Below are positions 45,191 through 53,213 of a DNA stretch of 64,000 nucleotides, one piece after another. Source of the DNA: Flavobacterium gelidilacus DSM 15343 (GTDB lineage: Bacteria > Bacteroidota > Bacteroidia > Flavobacteriales > Flavobacteriaceae); the NCBI RefSeq assembly GCF_000422685.1, contig NZ_KE383903.1:325402-389401 (forward strand), written 5' to 3'. Under the pieces are notes generated by a model, which did not search any database, was not told the origin of the DNA, and worked only from the letters and a program-made list of their open reading frames with translations. A program made the position numbers and the translations under genes. The stretch's first letter is position 1. Each line of letters opens with the position of its first letter.

Positions 45191-45832
45191 TTTCTCTCCA
45201 TCCCATTCCGCATAAAATTGGGACAAGAATTTTTCCATGAAATAATGTCTCTCTTGAGCAATTTTTTTACCAGAATCCGTATTCATTTTATCTTTTAGAA
45301 GTAATAATTTTTCGTAAAAATGGTTTAAAGTTGGTGCTTCACTATTTTTATATTCTTCTTTACTCATGTTGAGTCTTGGAGCAATATTTGGGTTGTAAAT
45401 TGGACGATTTTTAAAACCACCATAATTAAAAGTACGGGCAATTCCGATTGCTCCTAAAGCATCTAATCGATCAGCATCTTGCACAATCTCTAATTCTTTT
45501 GAACTAAATTTTTTATCAAAATTTCCGCCTTTAAACGAAATATTTTCAATAATATTTAGAACATGAATAATAATTTCCTCATCAACATTCTCTTTTTCCA
45601 GGAAATATCTTGCTACTTTAGGGCCAACGGTTTCATCACCATTATGAAATTTACTATCCGCAATATCATGTAATAAAGCTCCAAGTTTTACAATTTCTAA
45701 ATTACATGCTTCGTCTTCGGCAATTAATAGCGCATTTTTAAAAACTCTTTCAATATGAAACCAATCATGACCTCCTTCAGCATTTTGAAGTTGTTCTTTT
45801 ACAAAAAGTATTGTTTTATCTATTACTGACAT
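45188..45832 (-). CDS. HD-domain phosphohydrolase
   Basis: 214 aa from ATG 45832. The HD metal motif is seen: HDWFHIERV (His), LLHDIAD (His-Asp) and VQDADRLDALGAIG (final Asp). Family members cleave phosphomonoesters or nucleotides; the closest known type is the YedJ/small HD hydrolase group. A longer start at 45856 would lie inside the stem of the upstream terminator, so 45832 is preferred. The substrate is unknown. Confidence 0.9.
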   Translation of the reverse strand: MSVIDKTILFVKEQLQNAEGGHDWFHIERVFKNALLIAEDEACNLEIVKLGALLHDIADSKFHNGDETVGPKVARYFLEKENVDEEIIIHVLNIIENISFKGGNFDKKFSSKELEIVQDADRLDALGAIGIARTFNYGGFKNRPIYNPNIAPRLNMSKEEYKNSEAPTLNHFYEKLLLLKDKMNTDSGKKIAQERHYFMEKFLSQFYAEWDGEK

Positions 45833-45844
45833 CTTTATGTATTT

Positions 45845-45882
45845 AAAAAATCCCAAACTCTAATTAGAATTTGGAATTTTTT
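45845..45882 (-). terminator. Terminator of the desaturase operon
   Basis: AAAAAATCCCAAA (45845-45857) and TTTGGAATTTTTT (45870-45882) form a stem with one mismatch. It closely matches the hairpin at 5245-5282, in loop and flanks as well. Confidence 0.8.
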
Positions 45883-45900
45883 ATATTTAAATTCTGCGTT

Positions 45901-46890
45901 TTATTTTATTAAAGCTGGTTGAACCCATTTAAAAATATGTCCTTCTTCTGGAATAACTATTCTTTCAGAAACTCTTGCCATACGTGCTGGAAGTTTCATT
46001 AAAAAATCTCTAGCTTTTTCAGCTTCATCAGTTAGTCCACCGATTTTATCAATTTCCCATTTTTCAATTAACTTTTGCATAATTTCAACATAATCAGCTG
46101 CCGTATAAACTCCAATTCTTTGAGCAGAATCAGAAAATTGTTCAAAAGCAGAACTTATTTTTTGTCCACTTTCTCTCAAAAAACCTGCAGGCATAATAAT
46201 TTTGTGTTTCATCATGTATTGGAAAGCCAACATCATTTCACTTGGGTCTACTTTAAAAATCTGTGTTACAAATTCGCTATAAGCATGATGGTGACGCATT
46301 TCGTCTCCAGCAATTAAACGACACATTTTAGAAAGCTTGTTATCACCATATTTTTTAGCCATTTGAGCAACTCTATTATGAGAAACATAGGTAGCTAATT
46401 CTTGAAAACTAGTATAAACAAAGTTTTTGTATGGATCTCTTCCAGTTCCAATATCAAATCCATCGTTTATTAAATGTTGGGTTGTCATTTCAACTTCTCG
46501 CATATTTACCCTTCCAGATAAATACAAATATTTGTTTAAAACATCACCATGACGGTTTTCTTCACCTGTCCATTGTCGAATCCATTTACTCCATCCGTTT
46601 CGTTCAACATTATCTATACCTTCAACATCCATTAACCAAGATTCGTAAGTAGGCAAAGCTTCTTCAGTAATTGTATCACCAACAAGTGTTACCCAAAAAT
46701 CGTATGGTAAATCTTTAGCAATTTCTCTTAATTCTTTAACTTCTTCATAGAAGTTTTCATTTTGAGAATCTGGTAATAAATCTGTTGGTTGCCATATTTT
46801 TTCAACCGGGATTAAAAATTCATCCACAAAGCTATCAATCCTTTTTTCTAAAAATTGCATAACTTCTAATCTTACATTTTGTATTGACAT
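45901..46890 (-). CDS. Acyl-[acyl-carrier-protein] desaturase (soluble di-iron type)
   Basis: 329 aa, normal for the stearoyl-ACP desaturase family. Di-iron ligands are visible in EENRHGDVL and GDEMRHHHAY. It has no membrane segment. It should introduce a double bond in an acyl-ACP chain to adjust membrane fluidity. It starts 3 bases after the plsC stop, so the two make and place unsaturated chains together. Confidence 0.93.
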   Translation of the reverse strand: MSIQNVRLEVMQFLEKRIDSFVDEFLIPVEKIWQPTDLLPDSQNENFYEEVKELREIAKDLPYDFWVTLVGDTITEEALPTYESWLMDVEGIDNVERNGWSKWIRQWTGEENRHGDVLNKYLYLSGRVNMREVEMTTQHLINDGFDIGTGRDPYKNFVYTSFQELATYVSHNRVAQMAKKYGDNKLSKMCRLIAGDEMRHHHAYSEFVTQIFKVDPSEMMLAFQYMMKHKIIMPAGFLRESGQKISSAFEQFSDSAQRIGVYTAADYVEIMQKLIEKWEIDKIGGLTDEAEKARDFLMKLPARMARVSERIVIPEEGHIFKWVQPALIK

Positions 46891-46893
46891 ATC

Positions 46894-47628
46894 TTATATT
46901 TTAATAGATTGAACTATTGTTTTTTCTGTTTTTTCGAAAATTTCTTCAAATGAATAATCCGAAATTTTTAAAGGCTGATGAATCTTGAAATTTATTCTAT
47001 TACCCAAGCCTAAAGGGAATTGCCCAAATTTAGTCATTTTCCACGAATTATTTATGGTAATTGGCACAAAGTAAGCATCTGGAGCAAATTTGTATAACAT
47101 TTTTAAACCATTGACAGAAAAAGGCTTCGGAATTCCGGTTTTACTTCTAGTCCCTTCTGGAAAAATTACCACGGAATAATTGTTTTTATTGATGAATTCG
47201 GCACAATTTTTTATTTCAGTTAAGGCTTGTTTTGGGTCTTTTCTGTCAATAAGAGCTGAACCTCCTTTTCTTAAATTGTAAGAAACACTCGGAATTCCTT
47301 TTCCTAATTCTTTTTTACTAATAAATTTAGGATGTGAAGCTCTTAGAAACCAAATAATAGTTGTTATATCATGTAAACTTTGGTGATTTGCTACAAAAAC
47401 TACAGGAGCATTTTTAGGAATATTTTCTTTACCTATAATTGTATATATAGTTCCTAAAAGATGAGTTGTTCTAATTAGAAATAAATTCATAATTGCAACA
47501 CTCCATCTATGTGCATTATATCCAAATACGTTATAACAAAACCACTGTATTGGATGAAAAACAATCAACCAAAACAAGAATAATACATAATATAATATAG
47601 AAAGTGGGTATGAAATTAACTTTTCCAT
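46894..47628 (-). CDS. plsC: 1-acyl-sn-glycerol-3-phosphate acyltransferase
   Basis: 244 aa from ATG 47628 (a TTG lies one codon upstream). A hydrophobic N-terminal part (helices at about 5-25 and 40-60) precedes the acyltransferase motifs NHQSLHD (HX4D) and VIFPEGTRSKTG. It attaches a second acyl chain to lysophosphatidate. A TACATTTG -7 element lies 17 bases before the start. Confidence 0.92.
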   Translation of the reverse strand: MEKLISYPLSILYYVLFLFWLIVFHPIQWFCYNVFGYNAHRWSVAIMNLFLIRTTHLLGTIYTIIGKENIPKNAPVVFVANHQSLHDITTIIWFLRASHPKFISKKELGKGIPSVSYNLRKGGSALIDRKDPKQALTEIKNCAEFINKNNYSVVIFPEGTRSKTGIPKPFSVNGLKMLYKFAPDAYFVPITINNSWKMTKFGQFPLGLGNRINFKIHQPLKISDYSFEEIFEKTEKTIVQSIKI

Positions 47629-47644
47629 CAAAAAATAATTTTCA

Positions 47645-47652
47645 CAAATGTA
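47645..47652 (-). promoter_or_regulatory. Promoter -7 element of plsC-desaturase
   Basis: TACATTTG on the minus strand, with a TTG 23 bases upstream (47676-47678, reverse), in the accepted 17-23 range. Confidence 0.5.
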
Positions 47653-47668
47653 CTATTATAAAATAAAA

Positions 47669-47692
47669 AAACCATCAAATTAATGATGGTTT
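47669..47692 (-). terminator. Terminator of the small lipoprotein gene
   Basis: AAACCATCA (47669-47677) and TGATGGTTT (47684-47692) form a 9-bp stem; the minus strand continues with a T run. Confidence 0.8.
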
Positions 47693-47715
47693 GGTTTGTA
47701 TATCTACTTAAAAAT

Positions 47716-48102
47716 TTAATTTATTATTGTACAAACACCACTTATGCAATCGATTGTGTTTGGTGGACCAACAACCATACAATCTGAAACTGCATTTGTT
47801 TGAATATTATAATTATTATCCATCTCGTAATATTCATTTACCATAGCTTCTAATGTAATTTGATCTACAGTATTTGGATAAGCAAGATATTCTCTTGGGC
47901 CACCACAAGGCTTAGCACCTAAAGCAATAGAAAGACAACCACTAGATTCAGTACATGAAAAAGTTGAAATATATTCTATTATTTCCTGTTTTTTTATTGA
48001 TAACATTTCAGGTGTAATGGGTGTGTTAGAATTTACTTCATCATCACATTGAAAACTTTGTAAAAGTAACGAAAACAAAAAAATACGAACTATATATTTC
48101 AT
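47716..48102 (-). CDS. Small cysteine-containing lipoprotein, function unknown
   Basis: 128 aa. The lipobox is LLQSFQCDD (Cys19). The mature part has SCTESSGC, then GAKPCGGPREYLAYPNT and later SDC and DCISGVC, so several disulfides are likely. I recall flavobacterial proteins with a similar CGGP.EY core, of unknown function. It stands alone with its own terminator and a TAATTTTG -7 element (48125-48132, minus strand). Confidence 0.8.
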   Translation of the reverse strand: MKYIVRIFLFSLLLQSFQCDDEVNSNTPITPEMLSIKKQEIIEYISTFSCTESSGCLSIALGAKPCGGPREYLAYPNTVDQITLEAMVNEYYEMDNNYNIQTNAVSDCMVVGPPNTIDCISGVCTIIN

Positions 48103-48124
48103 AAGGTTATTTTTTATGTAGATT

Positions 48125-48132
48125 CAAAATTA
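48125..48132 (-). promoter_or_regulatory. Candidate -7 element of the small lipoprotein gene
   Basis: TAATTTTG on the minus strand, 22 bases before the ATG. No -33 element is seen. Confidence 0.35.
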
Positions 48133-48153
48133 TGAAAAAGGTTGCGTAAAAAA

Positions 48154-48182
48154 AATCCCTAACTAAAATATAGAAAGGGATT
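48154..48182 (-). terminator. Terminator of the bacilliredoxin gene
   Basis: AATCCCT (48154-48160) and AGGGATT (48176-48182), with a T run on the minus strand. The stem is short and the loop is 15 bases. Confidence 0.65.
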
Positions 48183-48203
48183 AAATTTTTCAAGGAATAT
48201 TGC

Positions 48204-48614
48204 TTAACAATGTTCGTTGTAAGCGTCTTGTAAATTTTCTGCAATTAATTCTGCCGGACGACCTTCAATGTGATGACGTTCTAACATATGAACTAATTCA
48301 CCATTTTTAAACAAGGCTATACTCGGTGATGAAGGAGGAAAAGGGAACATTTGCTCTCTTGCTGCATCAACAGCATCTTTATCAACACCTGCAAATACAG
48401 TGACTAATTTTGAAGGTTTTTTAGCCCCTTCTAAACTTATTTTAGCACCTGGACGAGCATTTCTTGCAGCACAACCACAAACTGAATTTACTACAACTAA
48501 AGTAGTTCCTTCTGATTGAATTGCATTTTTTACTTCGTCAGCACTATATAAATCTTGAAAACCAGCGTCATTTAATTCAGCACGCATTGGTTTAACCATT
48601 TCTTCTGGATACAT
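48204..48614 (-). CDS. Bacilliredoxin, BrxA/BrxB family
   Basis: 136 aa. It has the typical start MYPEEMVKPMRAEL, the active-site Cys46-Gly-Cys48 (VVNSVCGCAARNARPG) and FPPSSPSIALFKNGELVHML. In Firmicutes this family removes bacillithiol from proteins; in flavobacteria the same thiol is known or suspected, so a redox-repair role is inferred. It is a single gene with a TATCTTTG -7 element (48677-48684, minus) and a leader of about 60 bases. Confidence 0.94.
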   Translation of the reverse strand: MYPEEMVKPMRAELNDAGFQDLYSADEVKNAIQSEGTTLVVVNSVCGCAARNARPGAKISLEGAKKPSKLVTVFAGVDKDAVDAAREQMFPFPPSSPSIALFKNGELVHMLERHHIEGRPAELIAENLQDAYNEHC

Positions 48615-48676
48615 AATTTTTGATTTAGATGTTCGGATATTCTGAGTTAAAGATTTTCCGATTATTTATTCAAGTG

Positions 48677-48684
48677 CAAAGATA
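48677..48684 (-). promoter_or_regulatory. Candidate -7 element of the bacilliredoxin gene
   Basis: TATCTTTG on the minus strand, 62 bases before the ATG. No -33 element is clear. Confidence 0.35.
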
Positions 48685-48753
48685 CAATGATTTTTAAAGA
48701 ATTATTTTAAAGAAACTATAAAATTTAATTATTGTGTTATAGATAATGCTCTA

Positions 48754-49890
48754 TTAAAAAACTCTACTAAACAAAGCTTTCATAAATGGAGCTTTAGGAC
48801 ATTTTAAAATCACTTTCAAATCTTCAAATAAAGAGGTTTCTTCATCTAAAAATTTTAAAATTAAACCCGAATTTTCATCTTTAAATAATCCTGAAAATAA
48901 TTCTGAACCGATTGAATTGTCTTGGAATAAAACATCAATAAAAAGCAAATCATAAAACCAAAATTTGTCTTTTTTATGAAATTTAGTAAAGTCTGATTCT
49001 GTTTCTAAAAACTTAACCAATTGCTTTGATTTTTTGGTGACATTTTTAAAGGTGAACCCTGTGCTAGCTTTTGTCCAACCACCAGATGAACCAATATTTA
49101 TAATGTTTTTTGAATTATTTTCCCAAAAGGGATAACTAGTCATCGGAATATTTCCTTGTTCTTTTTCTACAATTTCATATTCAGTTATACCCAAATTTTT
49201 GATGTACAATTCAATTTCATCTTCATATTCATTTTTTGAAAGTAAATCCTTTGAAAATAGTGTATATTCCAATAAAGCTTCATTTTTTGAAATTGGTAAA
49301 ACATACATAAAACGAGTGTTTCCTTTCTGATTAACTGAAAAATCCATAAAAGTTGCAGTATTTTCATCAAAAACGGGTTCTTTACTTTTTATAAACCAAC
49401 CTATAAAATGCTGCTGTAATAAGGGATATTTTTTTTGGGAAGTAACCAAAGTTAGATTAAAAATAGAGTTAAAAACTTTGTTGCAAGTAAAACTAGTTTC
49501 TTCTGTTTTTACTAAACAATGATTTCCTAAATCTGAAAAATCAATTACTTTTTCTTGTAAGAAATGAATGTTTTGATGTTTTGAGATTTGATTAAAAATG
49601 AATTCATACAAATCTAAACCTTGAATCATTTTATAGTGATAAGGCTGAATGTCTAATTTCTTTCTAAAATTTTCATCAGCAAAAAGAGTTGCATCCCATT
49701 TTTTAGAAATTATTTCTTCTAACCTATTTGAATCATCCCAAAAACACCAAGTTCTATCATTGGTTTTTTTAGCATCACTGTCAATTAAAAGAATCGTTTT
49801 ATCTTCTATTTTATTAGACAAAATCATTTCGTAAACTGTCAGTAAAGCAGCTAATCCAGTTCCAGTAAAAATGTAATTGTAGTGTTTCAT
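48754..49890 (-). CDS. crtY: Lycopene beta-cyclase, CrtY type
   Basis: 378 aa. The N-terminal dinucleotide-binding segment YIFTGTGLAALLTVYEM, the family motif NDRTWCFWDD and the later PMTSYPFWENN with GSSGGWTKASTGFTF are typical of the CrtY/CrtL flavoprotein cyclases. It makes beta-carotene from lycopene. It shares a base with the stop of the preceding outer-membrane protein gene (TAATG). No other carotenoid gene is next to it. Confidence 0.92.
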   Translation of the reverse strand: MKHYNYIFTGTGLAALLTVYEMILSNKIEDKTILLIDSDAKKTNDRTWCFWDDSNRLEEIISKKWDATLFADENFRKKLDIQPYHYKMIQGLDLYEFIFNQISKHQNIHFLQEKVIDFSDLGNHCLVKTEETSFTCNKVFNSIFNLTLVTSQKKYPLLQQHFIGWFIKSKEPVFDENTATFMDFSVNQKGNTRFMYVLPISKNEALLEYTLFSKDLLSKNEYEDEIELYIKNLGITEYEIVEKEQGNIPMTSYPFWENNSKNIINIGSSGGWTKASTGFTFKNVTKKSKQLVKFLETESDFTKFHKKDKFWFYDLLFIDVLFQDNSIGSELFSGLFKDENSGLILKFLDEETSLFEDLKVILKCPKAPFMKALFSRVF

Positions 49891-50633
49891 TAAATTCTAA
49901 AAGAAAAACCAAGCGCGAAATAATATTTGGGTGCATTTTCGGTTAAACCAATTCCACCTGAAACATCAATCATGGCATTATTTGATACTAAATATGTAAA
50001 TCCTCCGTCAAAGTTATGATTTGATTTTTGATTTTGAGGTGCAAATCCAAAAATTTCAACATAAGTTCCTACTTTTTTGGTAATCGAATAACCTGTTGCT
50101 AAAGTATAAAGAAAAATTGGTTCAGCTTTAAAACCATTCCATTCACTTCCTAAATTATAACTTATGGATGTTTTTTGAGATAAAGTGTGTTGCATTGCAA
50201 ATCTAAATTGTGGAGCTAAATAATCTAATTTAAATTTAGTCGAACTCACATTTGGTAAAGTTAAATGACCAATTATTGAAGTTTGAGGAATTATCCCTTT
50301 TTCTTCAACAAGCTTTGATTTAAAACCTATTAATACTGGATTAGTTCCTGATGCAGTTGTTGAATTTGATTTTATAGTCGAAAATTCTGTAATCAATCGA
50401 ATTTCAAAATGTTCTGTAATTCCATATTTCCATAAAATAGTTGGACTAACATAGTTTGATTCATCATTCGTGGTTTTTTCATAACTGAACCCAGTTTCCA
50501 CTTGCAACATTTTTAAAGGCGTTAAAGCTGGTGTTTCTGTTTGATCTGGTCTATCCGTTTGAATACATTCATTTTCCTGAGCACAAAGTATTCCAGTTAA
50601 AAACAAAGAGAATAAATAAATTTTAGGCTTCAT
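49890..50633 (-). CDS. Outer-membrane barrel protein (Phenol_MetA_deg-like transporter)
   Basis: 247 aa. A signal peptide (LTGILCAQ) is followed by IQTDRPDQTETPALTPLKMLQ, a start typical of the Phenol_MetA_deg-like outer-membrane family, and about 12 beta strands up to the terminal FSFRI. It is translationally coupled with crtY. A function in transport is inferred from family only. Its promoter carries a palindrome next to the DtxR-family gene. Confidence 0.85.
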   Translation of the reverse strand: MKPKIYLFSLFLTGILCAQENECIQTDRPDQTETPALTPLKMLQVETGFSYEKTTNDESNYVSPTILWKYGITEHFEIRLITEFSTIKSNSTTASGTNPVLIGFKSKLVEEKGIIPQTSIIGHLTLPNVSSTKFKLDYLAPQFRFAMQHTLSQKTSISYNLGSEWNGFKAEPIFLYTLATGYSITKKVGTYVEIFGFAPQNQKSNHNFDGGFTYLVSNNAMIDVSGGIGLTENAPKYYFALGFSFRI

Positions 50634-50640
50634 AAATATA

Positions 50641-50662
50641 ATTTTTAGACAAAACTAAAAAT
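50641..50662. promoter_or_regulatory. 22-bp palindrome, candidate DtxR/MntR operator
   Basis: ATTTTTAG (50641-50648), 6-base spacer ACAAAA and CTAAAAAT (50655-50662). It covers the -7 element TAGTTTTG of the outer-membrane gene. Symmetric TTTAG/CTAAA half-sites resemble DtxR-family sites, and such a regulator is encoded 54 bases away. Confidence 0.5.
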
Positions 50663-50680
50663 ATAATTATGTGAATCAAA
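50650..50680 (-). promoter_or_regulatory. Promoter of the outer-membrane protein-crtY operon
   Basis: On the minus strand, TTTG (50680-50677), a 19-base spacer and TAGTTTTG (50657-50650): both consensus parts at correct spacing, 17 bases before the ATG. Confidence 0.65.
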
Positions 50681-50691
50681 ATAAAAATTTA

Positions 50692-50699
50692 TATATTTG
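50692..50699 (+). promoter_or_regulatory. -7 element of the DtxR-ZIP operon
   Basis: TATATTTG, 16 bases before the preferred ATG 50716. It lies downstream of the in-frame start at 50671, which argues against that longer reading. Confidence 0.5.
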
Positions 50700-50715
50700 T
50701 ATAAAATTTAAAAGA

Positions 50716-51363
50716 ATGACTACTTCAGAAGAGAATTATTTGAAGGTAATTTATCATTTATCAGTGGTTTCTCCAAAAGGTGTAAACACCAATGCAATTG
50801 CTGGAATGCTTGAAACAAAAGCATCTTCTGTAACTGATATGTTGAAGAAATTATCGGAAAAAGATTTAGTAATCTATAAAAAATATCAAGGTGCGTCATT
50901 AACTGAAAATGGAACTTTAACGGCTAAAATGATTGTAAGAAAGCACCGTTTGTGGGAAGTTTTTTTGGTAGAAAAATTAAATTTCACTTGGGATGAAGTC
51001 CATGAAATTGCAGAAGAACTAGAACACATTCAATCTGAAAAATTGATAGATAAATTAGATGCTTTCCTTAATTTTCCAGATTTTGATCCACATGGTGATC
51101 CAATTCCGAACGCCAATGGCGAAATTAAAAAAGTTCAAAAACAACTTTTGTCTGATGCCAAAATCAATGTTTCTTATAAATGCGTTGGTGTTAAAGATTC
51201 ATCAGCTGAGTTTTTACAATATTTAGACAAACAAAAAATTGCTTTAGGTTCAACGTTCAAAATTTTAGAAAAAGACACTTTTGATGATATTCTTCAAGTT
51301 GAAATTAACGATAAAAAAATTACGATTTCAGATAAAATAGCTACTAACTTATACGTACAATAA
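50716..51363 (+). CDS. DtxR/MntR-family metal-dependent regulator
   Basis: 215 aa from ATG 50716. A winged helix (1-65: EENYLKVIYHL, NTNAIAGMLETKASSVTDML), a metal-binding dimerisation domain (about 66-140: RKHRLWEVFLVEKL, EELEHIQSEKL, FDPHGDPIP) and a C-terminal SH3-like domain (about 145-215) give the full DtxR layout. It starts an operon with a ZIP metal importer (2-base gap), so it likely represses that importer when Mn2+ or Fe2+ is plentiful. Confidence 0.93.
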   Translation: MTTSEENYLKVIYHLSVVSPKGVNTNAIAGMLETKASSVTDMLKKLSEKDLVIYKKYQGASLTENGTLTAKMIVRKHRLWEVFLVEKLNFTWDEVHEIAEELEHIQSEKLIDKLDAFLNFPDFDPHGDPIPNANGEIKKVQKQLLSDAKINVSYKCVGVKDSSAEFLQYLDKQKIALGSTFKILEKDTFDDILQVEINDKKITISDKIATNLYVQ

Positions 51364-51365
51364 TT

Positions 51366-52184
51366 ATGTTTCAAGATGTATTAACTTATTTAGAAAGCAT
51401 TGATCCAATTTTGGCTGCTTTTTATGCAACAATGTTCACTTGGTTTGTAACCGCTTTAGGAGCTTCATTTGTATTCTTTTTTAAAGGAATGAACCGAACA
51501 TTTTTTGATGGAATGCTTGGTTTTACAGGTGGAGTTATGGTTGCTGCGAGTTTTTGGAGCTTATTAGCCCCATCAATAGAAATGAGTGATGGTGAGGGAT
51601 TTATAAAGGTAATTCCAGCAGCTGTTGGATTTGCTTTAGGAGCGTTATTTATTTTTGCTTTAGATAAAACGTTGCCTCATTTACATATCAATTTTAAAGA
51701 AACTGAAGGAATAAAATCACCTTGGCAACGAACTACTCTATTAACATTAGCCATTACTTTGCATAATATTCCAGAAGGATTAGCGGTTGGTGTTTTGTTT
51801 GGTGGAGTTGCCGCTGGAATTCCAGAAGCCTCTATTGCTGGAGCAGTTACTTTGGCCATCGGAATTGGAATTCAGAATTTTCCTGAAGGAATTGCAGTTT
51901 CAATGCCATTACGTAGAATGGGAATGAGTAGAAGAAAAAGTTTTATGTACGGACAGGCCTCTGCTTTAGTTGAACCAATTGCTGGAGTTTTAGGAGCTGC
52001 AGCTGTAATATTTTTTACACCTATATTGCCTTATGCGTTAGCTTTTGCTGCTGGTGCGATGATATTTGTTGTGGTTGAAGAAGTGATTCCTGAAACACAG
52101 CAAGCTAATAACACTGATATAGCAACTTTAGGATTTATTGGTGGATTTATTGTGATGATGGTTTTAGATGTTGCTTTAGGTTAA
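51366..52184 (+). CDS. ZIP-family metal transporter
   Basis: 272 aa with eight transmembrane segments. The metal-site motifs are HNIPEG (His133, Glu137) in helix 4 and NFPEG in helix 5, with a SALVEPIAGVLGA segment in helix 6. The usual cytoplasmic loop His string is short. It moves divalent metal (Zn, Fe or Mn) into the cytoplasm. It follows the DtxR-family gene by 2 bases. Confidence 0.92.
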   Translation: MFQDVLTYLESIDPILAAFYATMFTWFVTALGASFVFFFKGMNRTFFDGMLGFTGGVMVAASFWSLLAPSIEMSDGEGFIKVIPAAVGFALGALFIFALDKTLPHLHINFKETEGIKSPWQRTTLLTLAITLHNIPEGLAVGVLFGGVAAGIPEASIAGAVTLAIGIGIQNFPEGIAVSMPLRRMGMSRRKSFMYGQASALVEPIAGVLGAAAVIFFTPILPYALAFAAGAMIFVVVEEVIPETQQANNTDIATLGFIGGFIVMMVLDVALG

Positions 52185-52195
52185 AAAACTTTGTG

Positions 52196-52203
52196 TAACT
52201 TTG
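52196..52203 (+). promoter_or_regulatory. -7 element for the lipoprotein at 52224
   Basis: TAACTTTG, with TTG 22 bases upstream (52171-52173), 20 bases before the ATG. Confidence 0.5.
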
Positions 52204-52223
52204 AGAAATAAAACATTACATCG

Positions 52224-52631
52224 ATGAGATATTTCGCTCCAATTATAGCTCTTTTCATTTTTATAAGTTGTGCTTCAAAACAAGTTGCAAACGAAAATGA
52301 AATTTTAATCAATGCAACTTCAAAAGTTAATGTTGGAAATGATTATGAAATGAAAATCTCAAAAATTGTTTCTGATTCTCGTTGTCCTGAAGGTGTGACT
52401 TGTGTTTGGGCAGGTGAAGTTCAATTGGAATTGGAAATTTACAAAAATCAGAAACTTGAAAAATTAGAAACGCTTTCTATCAATTATAAAAAGTTAGAAG
52501 AAAACAAAACGTTTTTTGCTAGATATCTTTCATCAGATAAAAAGGTAAAAGATATTTTGGTTCAACCCATAAAAAAAGAAGGTCAAAATATTGAGTTGAA
52601 GGAGTATGTGTTGAAAGTTGAGTTGGAGTAA
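52224..52631 (+). CDS. Lipoprotein with SRCPxGVTCxWAG motif, function unknown
   Basis: 135 aa. The lipobox is IFISCASK (Cys15). The mature domain has a beta-rich pattern with DSRCPEGVTCVWAGEVQLEL near residues 51-70, a two-cysteine motif seen in a small family of uncharacterised bacterial lipoproteins. It lies after the ZIP gene on the same strand with its own promoter. Confidence 0.8.
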   Translation: MRYFAPIIALFIFISCASKQVANENEILINATSKVNVGNDYEMKISKIVSDSRCPEGVTCVWAGEVQLELEIYKNQKLEKLETLSINYKKLEENKTFFARYLSSDKKVKDILVQPIKKEGQNIELKEYVLKVELE

Positions 52632-52641
52632 AATTTAGACA

Positions 52642-53073
52642 ATGAAAAAGTTTATAAATATTCTTATTTTATCAATTTCTAGTCTTGTCTTTTCTCAAGA
52701 TTATGTATTAAATATTAATTTATTTAAAAATGAAACTAAAATAGATTCTCTAACTTTAATAATTTTAAATAAAGTAAAAAACACATATAATAAAATAGAT
52801 TTAGATAAAGTAGAAATTTATCAAAAAGATATAGATTTTTTAAAGAATGATTATTATATCGAAACTAGAAATCACATAATTTTAATTCCAAATATAAATT
52901 ATATTAATGAGGTTGTAAATCTAAAAATAGAATTCAATTATTTAAAAACAAATAAAAATATGCAATACATATTTAACTTTGGTTTGGGAGATTTAACAAC
53001 AGTATATTATTCGAAAAAAAATATTCGAAAATTAAAAAGAAGAATTGGAAAATCAATTTTAATTGAAAATTAA
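52642..53073 (+). CDS. Exported protein of unknown function
   Basis: 143 aa with a signal peptide (ISSLVFSQ) and a Lys/Asn/Ile-rich mature part without cysteines or known motif. It starts 10 bases after the lipoprotein gene and may be co-transcribed. Its coding sequence is more AT-rich than neighbouring genes, which may reflect low expression or recent gain. Confidence 0.65.
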   Translation: MKKFINILILSISSLVFSQDYVLNINLFKNETKIDSLTLIILNKVKNTYNKIDLDKVEIYQKDIDFLKNDYYIETRNHIILIPNINYINEVVNLKIEFNYLKTNKNMQYIFNFGLGDLTTVYYSKKNIRKLKRRIGKSILIEN

Positions 53074-53089
53074 TCTTTCTAAAATTGAT

Positions 53090-53212
53090 TTAATGACAAG
53101 CACAATCATCACCACAAGATTTTGATTTCTTGGTAGATTTTTTCCAGAAGAATTTTTTTACTAAAAATCCAACAGCTATAAAAAGGGCAATATAAACTAA
53201 AATTTCTTGCAT
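53090..53212 (-). CDS. FeoB-associated Cys-rich membrane protein (FeoC-like)
   Basis: 40 aa, starting one base after the feoB stop. One transmembrane helix (ILVYIALFIAVGFLVKKFFW, residues 4-23) is followed by a Lys-rich stretch and the tail SCGDDCACH, with Cys33, Cys37 and Cys39. This small protein is typical after feoB in many bacteria; it may bind iron or stabilise FeoB. Too short for most gene callers, but position and motif are clear. Confidence 0.88.
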   Translation of the reverse strand: MQEILVYIALFIAVGFLVKKFFWKKSTKKSKSCGDDCACH

Positions 53213-53213
53213 A

